A stretch of 64,000 bases of DNA, from the NCBI GenBank assembly GCA_963920575.1, contig OY986973.1, positions 7,823,601-7,887,600 of the forward strand, given 5' to 3'. The notes beneath the pieces are model-generated. The model was given only the letters and a program-made list of their open reading frames with translations. It did no database searches and was not told the DNA's origin. The stretch comes from Narthecium ossifragum (taxonomy: Eukaryota; Streptophyta; Magnoliopsida; Dioscoreales; Nartheciaceae). Position 1 is the stretch's first letter. Each line of letters opens with the position of its first letter. This document shows positions 59,201-64,000 of this stretch, piece after piece. Both the position numbers and the translations under genes were made by a program.

Positions 59201-61567
59201 GAGAAGAGAAATAGAGGAAGAGGGAGGAGAGGAAGAGAGGGGGAGAAGGGAAAGAGGAGAGAAACAGAGGAGCCGGAGGAGAGAGAGGAACGGAGGAAGA
59301 GAGAGGAGAGAAAGAGAGAGGGGAGGGGCAGGAGCAGAGGGGGAGCAGGAGCCGGGAGGAGGACGAGGCGGAGAAGTGGAGACGGAGGCCGAGCCCGAGG
59401 CGGAGGGTAGGAGGAGCTCGAGGCGGAGGCGGAGCCGGAGGGGAGGAGCCGGAGGCAGAGGCGGAGGGGAGGCGGAGGAGAGGAGCCGCGTGGGGAGGAG
59501 AGCCGCAAACGCGATCTCGGGGGTAGGTAAGGAGTGAAGAGGCTTGCGGGAGAAAAAAAGATAAGGAGAGGGAGAAAAACCAAAGAAAAGGGAGGAGAGA
59601 GAAAGAGAGAGAGAGAGAGGAGGGGTGACACGTGAATTTGTGGGCAACATGCAGAGCAAGATAAGTAGAGAATGAAAAAGAAGAAGCTGGTCGGGTAGTC
59701 AGCAAGTCAGAGAAGGGGGGTGAGTGAGTGCAGCAAGTCAGAGAAGGGGGGTGAGTGAGTGCTTCAAATCAGAGAAGGAGAGAGAGGGGGTGAGTGAGTG
59801 CAAATAAGCTAAAAATAAAAATCGGTATGTTATTTATCATTAGTTTTTATTTATCAATGATAGCTGATAAGCCTCATATAATATGTTATTTATTATTATT
59901 ATTATTATTTATTTAATGATGGTAACTAGTAACAATTTGTTTTTTATTTAATAATGATTATTTTTAGCATTCTTTTTTATCTAATAATGGTAACTTTTCA
60001 ATAATTAAATGTATTATATGAAATTTTAAAATTCGTATGTCTATCATGATATAAACCAGTCATACCAACCACATCAGATTGAAGTTGTGACTATACAGGC
60101 TCCTGAAACTGTCATTGATTTGATGCTGCAGAATACCAGTCGCTCATTAGAGAGTTTGAAGTCTATTATTCTCCTTATATGACTTTCTCTTAGTATATGC
60201 AGCACATGAGATCTACTAGAAATATATATCTTAGACCACCGGATGACAGATTATGGTTAGTCTGAGAAAGAGCTTGGTGTGTACTCCTATAAGAGATGTA
60301 TTGAGTTGTTGGTTACGTGTCATGTATTGTATTATACTATTTTGATATGTTTTCACTTACTCTGATATAAGAGATTATATTTGGCCAATTGGAGATGTTA
60401 AAAACGAGTGAATTTCACTCATCTGGACCGGCACGGGGGCGTACCGGTTCGGCACGGCGCGTACCAGCGGCGCGTGCCACTGGCATGACAATCCATGATC
60501 TGCAGTATAGGAATTGTCATCATTTAGTGTCAAATTACAAAATGTTGAAAGATGATTTCTCTGTTGGCTGGAGAGTTGCTTGCGATGTAATTAATAAAGG
60601 AGGGGACAATATGCAAATATGAGGGATGTAGGGTATCCATAACATGACAAAAGGCAGGTGGTAGTGGAAACCATGGAATATGAATATTGGATCTGCATGT
60701 CTGTATGCTTTCCTGTAAACAAAGTACATGTGTAATGATTCATGTAACTAGTGGGCTGATTTTTCTATAGAATCTCGATGGCTACACGCGCGTTGTTACA
60801 TGAGCTACTCGCTTTAATACACTGGTAAAGAGAGAAATTTCTCTAGCTTTGGGATCATTTAGGATTCATGTTAGGTACATGCTGAAGGAGTTTCTTAATA
60901 TGCTGATATATGCTGCTAATAATTGCATATGTTAGCCTCCCTGATAAGGCCTCATCATTCATGTTAGGATTTTTGATTTCCTGTTTGGATCTTGTTCAAT
61001 GGTTATTTCTTAAATAGTTTAGTTGTGATATAGACATGTCATCAGTCTCGTAGTGGAAGGTGAGTAAATGAAACAAATCTATCCTTGTTTTCAGTTGTGC
61101 ATGGAGCTCTTAGTCATGCTGCAAAGTGAAAACATTTAACTTTTAGCAACTGTTAGCATGCAAACTGCTCGCTTTTATCAGACTGATGTATGAACTGTGA
61201 TTAATCGCAGCTTCAGATTCCATTTTCGGAGGAAAACCTAAGGTCGGGTGAGAAAAAGGAAGCAATTAGGCGGCTTCCTATATGTCCTCATCATCATCTC
61301 AAGACTGCTCAAGTTAGTGGATTTTGTGGCAATGTTAAGCAGATAGAACTAGCTATTTATTTGCTTCAAAGTTCAGTTGCTTTGGAGACAATGATTATAT
61401 CTACAATTGGGAGATATAACTTGATGATGAAGGGAGGAGAGAGGGATATTCGACTTTTTGGAGTCTCTCAAAAGGTAGCTATCAGCTGCTATGATAAAAT
61501 CACCGAATACATTTCTGGGGAGCTTCCCCTAGGTGTCAAATTGATCATATATGATGATTTCTGTTAA
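56286..61567 (+). CDS. F-box/LRR/FBD-type protein, four exons (491 aa predicted)
   Basis: Likely substrate-recognition subunit of an SCF ubiquitin ligase. Exons: 56286-56336, 56427-57356, 57424-57561 and 61211-61567. All three introns are GT-AG and phase 0. Exon 1 (MAKRKRLLNCESAQAPK) is basic. The F-box follows at about residues 20-65 (HIDELPGHILSSIVSCLEIN and KTSVLSSRWGDLWKH), binding SKP1 in known relatives. Leucine-rich repeats span about 120-375 (SLKVLDLDYVHLTDEDLESL; LKTLDVCRCRNIDKIDISAL). The C-terminus is FBD-like: HHHLKTAQVSGFCGNVKQIE then LAIYLLQSSVALETMII, ending at TAA. Length is normal for plant FBD F-box proteins. The third intron (3649 nt) holds transposon sequence. No premature stop or frameshift was seen. 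Specific substrate unknown. Confidence 0.85.
57730..58080. other. Repeat-like fragment in intron 3
   Basis: Reads like the edge of an LTR (caccacctgaaaagtcatcc, a tataaattccttatttatagc box) with repeated aaatcaactcaaataagaaa phrases. It cannot be classified from sequence alone. Confidence 0.35.
58939..60494. mobile_element. Putative non-autonomous TIR element in intron 3, with a polypurine core
   Basis: The left end is GGATTTCCATACCGGCA and the right end inverts to GGATTGTCATGCCAGTGG. Both sides are rich in GTACCGG/CCGGTAC motifs. 59094-59800 is nearly pure purine on the plus strand (GGAGGAGAGAGAG-like), so the long minus-strand frames there are low-complexity Pro/Ser/Leu. A short open block near 60030-60182 (YQPHQIEVVTIQAPETVIDL) looks like a coding remnant of unknown origin. 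I found no target duplication. Confidence 0.5.
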
Positions 61568-61990
61568 CACGCCCCCGCCCCTCCCTGCCCCAAATAGTCT
61601 TATATTTGTGCTTCAGAGTTGGGTTGCTTTGGAGTTTGGTGATTATATGTACATCTAGGAGATATTACTGTATAATGAGGGTAAGAGAGGTGGATCAACC
61701 CATTGCCTCCCCCCGCCCCAAATAATTTTATACTCTGCCAGAGTCTAAGTTATTAGTTTGATTTTTGTTTATTGAAAGGATATTGTGAAATTGTCTATTT
61801 CAGTAGCTCAAAAAAAAAGTATCTCCTTGTTGAAGGGTTCTTACAGGATGGCTTTTACGGAAACCAAATATGTTTTCTGGTTTCATGAAACTGTCATTTC
61901 AAATTGTAAGAAATCAAATCAGATTTCATGTATGTTTGTAAATTTTATTGATTAAATATTATAGGCGTTAGATTTGGGTCATGGTTCATA
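61568..61990 (+). other. Downstream region of the F-box gene with a decayed copy of exon 4
   Basis: 61597-61692 resembles 61350-61445 within exon 4 (ttgctttggag, gattatat, aggagatat, gagagagg in the same order) but has stops. Two C-rich tracts ending ccccaaata (about 61568 and 61705) flank it, consistent with local tandem duplication. Confidence 0.55.
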
Positions 61991-62214
61991 TGAGTTCTGT
62001 TTGGGTCATATCGTTGTTTTCATACTATCATCATATCAATGGATGAGATCTATTTAGATCTCATTTAGCGGTTAAGATCTGTTTAGATCTCATTTAACGG
62101 TTAAGATTTTTATTAAAATGCTGATTTTGTCAATCATTGAATGAGATTTAAATAAATATCATCCATTGGGACGATGGTAGTATTGAGATAACGGTATGAC
62201 CCAAATAAGACTCG
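61991..62214. mobile_element. MITE with inverted repeats of about 50 bp
   Basis: The left arm ttctgtttgggtcatatcgt... is inverted on the right as TTATTTGGGTCATACCGT..., with both arms running on to an AATGGATGA phrase. Inner direct copies of ggttaagatc and tttagatctcatttag are also present. Family not assigned. Confidence 0.7.
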
Positions 62215-62789
62215 TTTCATACCAGACTAATCAAGGATGATTTGGCTCAAGTTGAAGCAAATTGGTTCTAGTCGGAACAAGTTACAGAAGGATTGGGAAT
62301 CAGACGGTCTAAAGTTAGAACTTTATTAAAGGAATGCTAGCAGTATGAATCAGACGGCTAAAAATGAAAGACAAAAGAGGAAAGAGAGAAGCTGACCAAT
62401 AAAGCGATTTGTCTTGTCGCAGGAATTTCATTGATACTTGTACTTTCCAATGTTGCTGCCAACGTGATTGATGATCGGAGAGAGAGGATGTGAGCAATTA
62501 ATGCTTAGGAGAACAATTCCTACTCTAATTGATTGAGTGGCTGCCGTAGTACACGAAGGGGAGCAGCATTCGCTGGGGCATTTAATGATGGATCGTTCTA
62601 TTTACCCCGCTCTAACTATTAAGGACACCCGGGGCCGGCCCAATCAATTTTGGGGCCCCAGGAAAAGAAATCAATTGAGATCCTTAACTATTTACTAATC
62701 ATAGTTAATAAGAAGATTAAATTAATTAAATATAATAAGTTTATTTAAAAATCATCCTTCTAGCTTTTTGGGCTACGAAAGTACTGATT

Positions 62790-63135
62790 AACTTTTTATA
62801 TTAAAGTTTAACTAATATATATTTTTCAATAGATAACATAGCTAATTTATTTAATCTTTCTTGTGACATGGTTGATCGCAAGTAAGATTTTATTAGCTTC
62901 AATTTTAAAAAGCTTCTTTTTATAGAAGCAACCGTTATAGGTATTGTCAATAATATTCTATATGCAATGAGGTATTCGGAAAACAATTTAGTTTTTTGAT
63001 ATAGTTCAAGATTTGAATTGGATTCTTATTTTCTAATGGCAAAACATCTTTCAAAAGCTTTAGTTCATGATATAAATCCAAGCCATCAATATCGGAAGAT
63101 TGGCCATTTCTTAAAAAAATTTCAAGATTAAGACT
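62790..63135 (-). pseudogene. hAT transposase C-terminal (dimerisation) remnant
   Basis: On the minus strand, 63135 to about 62995 reads LEIFLRNGQSSDIDGLDL then YHELKLLKDVLPLENKNPIQ. After a frame change, 62986-62801 reads YRILLTIPITVASIKRSFLK then LKLIKSYLRSTMSQERLNKL. This is the hAT dimerisation domain of the TTF-type/ZMYM1-like plant transposases, where the usual motif is TVASAERSFSKLK. Only the C-terminal end survives, with at least one frameshift. The GGGCCGGCCC/TGGGGCCCC stretch at about 62630-62670 is probably that element's terminal DNA. Confidence 0.8.
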
Positions 63136-64000
63136 ATTTCTTCAAACCCTCGTCATCTGGTGATTGTAATTTTTTGACTAAATTTTCAATTAGTACCATG
63201 TACTTTGGGTCATATTTTTATTTGGTCCCTATACTTCAAAAAGTTGTAATCAGGACCCTCAACTTTCATTAGCTCACTTATGAAGTCCTCCACGTCAGCT
63301 TCCGTCGAACGCCGTCAACGAGCTAACGGCAAACTAGCACACGTGGCCTATTTTTATCCATTTGGCCATTTTAAACATATTTTATTAATTTTCTAGCCTT
63401 GTCAGCATCTCTTCTCCCTCTTCTCCCTTTCTCTCTTCCGACCAACTCACTGTCGATGCCCAACCCCGACAGCGACGGCGCCGTCGATGCCCAGATCTCG
63501 TCCTCAACAGCGGCGATGCGGCTCTTGAGCCGGTGCTCCGGGCCGAACCGGAACAGGCGCTGGAGCTTCCAGGTGGACCCAAAAAAGGATCGCGTCGATT
63601 AGAAGTCGTCAGTGGCGCAGGGGATCTCGGGGAAGACTGGAGCGGCGTCGAATGGAGGAGAGGGAGCGTGTAAGAGGACCAAGAAGGAGACAAAATCCGG
63701 CGGAAATCTCACTGGATCTACCCCTTTTTCGGCGAGCTCACAACATGCAAGAGAGCAAAAGAGTCTAGTTTTTGTAGAACCATTAAGGAATCTGATTGTT
63801 TTTCAATGGTGGAGATCTTGTGCGGGCGTCAGATGTGGCATGTGTAGTTTGAAGCTTTGATTAGAGAGATTTGGCTTGAAACAGTGATGTTTGATTCCAT
63901 TCTCTTTATCTATGTACCTAGATTGTATAATGTTACACCGGATGTTATTGCTAATTGGTGTCGCAGGAGCTAGGCTGCTTATAACTGGACTCTTGCTGAT
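63136..64000. other. Window end, no certain gene
   Basis: 63190-63400 has a tagtaccatgtactttgggtc-type sequence common in plant MITE or Mutator-like ends. From about 63400 the DNA is GC-rich with short frames on both strands that are Ser/Arg/Pro-biased. I cannot support a gene. Confidence 0.4.

Noticed and set aside
58935..59705. Overlapping minus-strand frames of 158-256 codons
   Set aside because: They translate the complement of a polypurine tract into Pro/Ser/Leu repeats. No evidence of a protein.
1..64000. tRNA, rRNA or other structured RNA genes
   Set aside because: I saw no cloverleaf with A and B boxes and no rRNA-like sequence. The tRNA-like matches are primer-binding sites only.

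Overview
The window is nuclear DNA of a flowering plant. The evidence is spliced genes with GT-AG introns, an F-box/LRR/FBD gene, and nested plant-type Helitron, hAT, CACTA, Harbinger and LTR-retrotransposon sequences. I cannot place the species. Most of the window is transposable-element sequence. The only gene that reads intact and looks like a host gene is the F-box gene at 56286-61567 (+).

Layout. 82-672 (-): remnant of a gene with the plant En/Spm-associated transposase domain. 2051-12831 (-): a Helitron with a recognisable 3' hairpin/CTAG end, a decayed Rep/helicase gene with three introns, and an unrecognised five-exon reading frame (2723-3465) whose introns are all phase 0. 14167-14803: a hAT-type element with an 8-bp target duplication. 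15580-31038: a 192-bp mini-Helitron split by a full-length 15.3-kb Athila-type Ty3/gypsy element (15714-30975) with two 1589-bp LTRs and a GTTAG target duplication. That element carries gag-protease, RT-RNase H-integrase, an extra acidic ORF and an ORF3. 31091-31519: a CACTA terminus. 31520-43240: a second, decayed Athila relative holding gag and protease but no RT or integrase. It has been invaded by a small non-autonomous LTR element (32516-35795), a Harbinger-like element (37910-38854) and a 2.4-kb LTR (38945-41326). 43250-52737: further LTRs of that last family, which begins TGTGAGGACC and is probably Tekay/Del-like, plus minisatellites and another Harbinger-like element. 53340-64000: gene-bearing DNA with tandem repeats, the F-box gene with a 3.6-kb TE-filled third intron, a long-TIR MITE, and a hAT transposase remnant.

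Functionally, the Athila proteins would serve one retrotransposition cycle. The gag-protease-only relative and the small LTR element look like non-autonomous partners needing enzymes from elsewhere. The Helitron helicase is dead from many nonsense changes.

The most unusual signal is not a gene. Palindromic arrays built on the 8-mer GATCGATC, or on the related GGTCGATC/GATCGACC hairpin, occur at high density in at least three LTR-retroelement lineages of this one window, mainly in LTRs and 3' non-coding segments. A random 64-kb sequence would be expected to hold about one such 8-mer, and I count more than 40 by eye.
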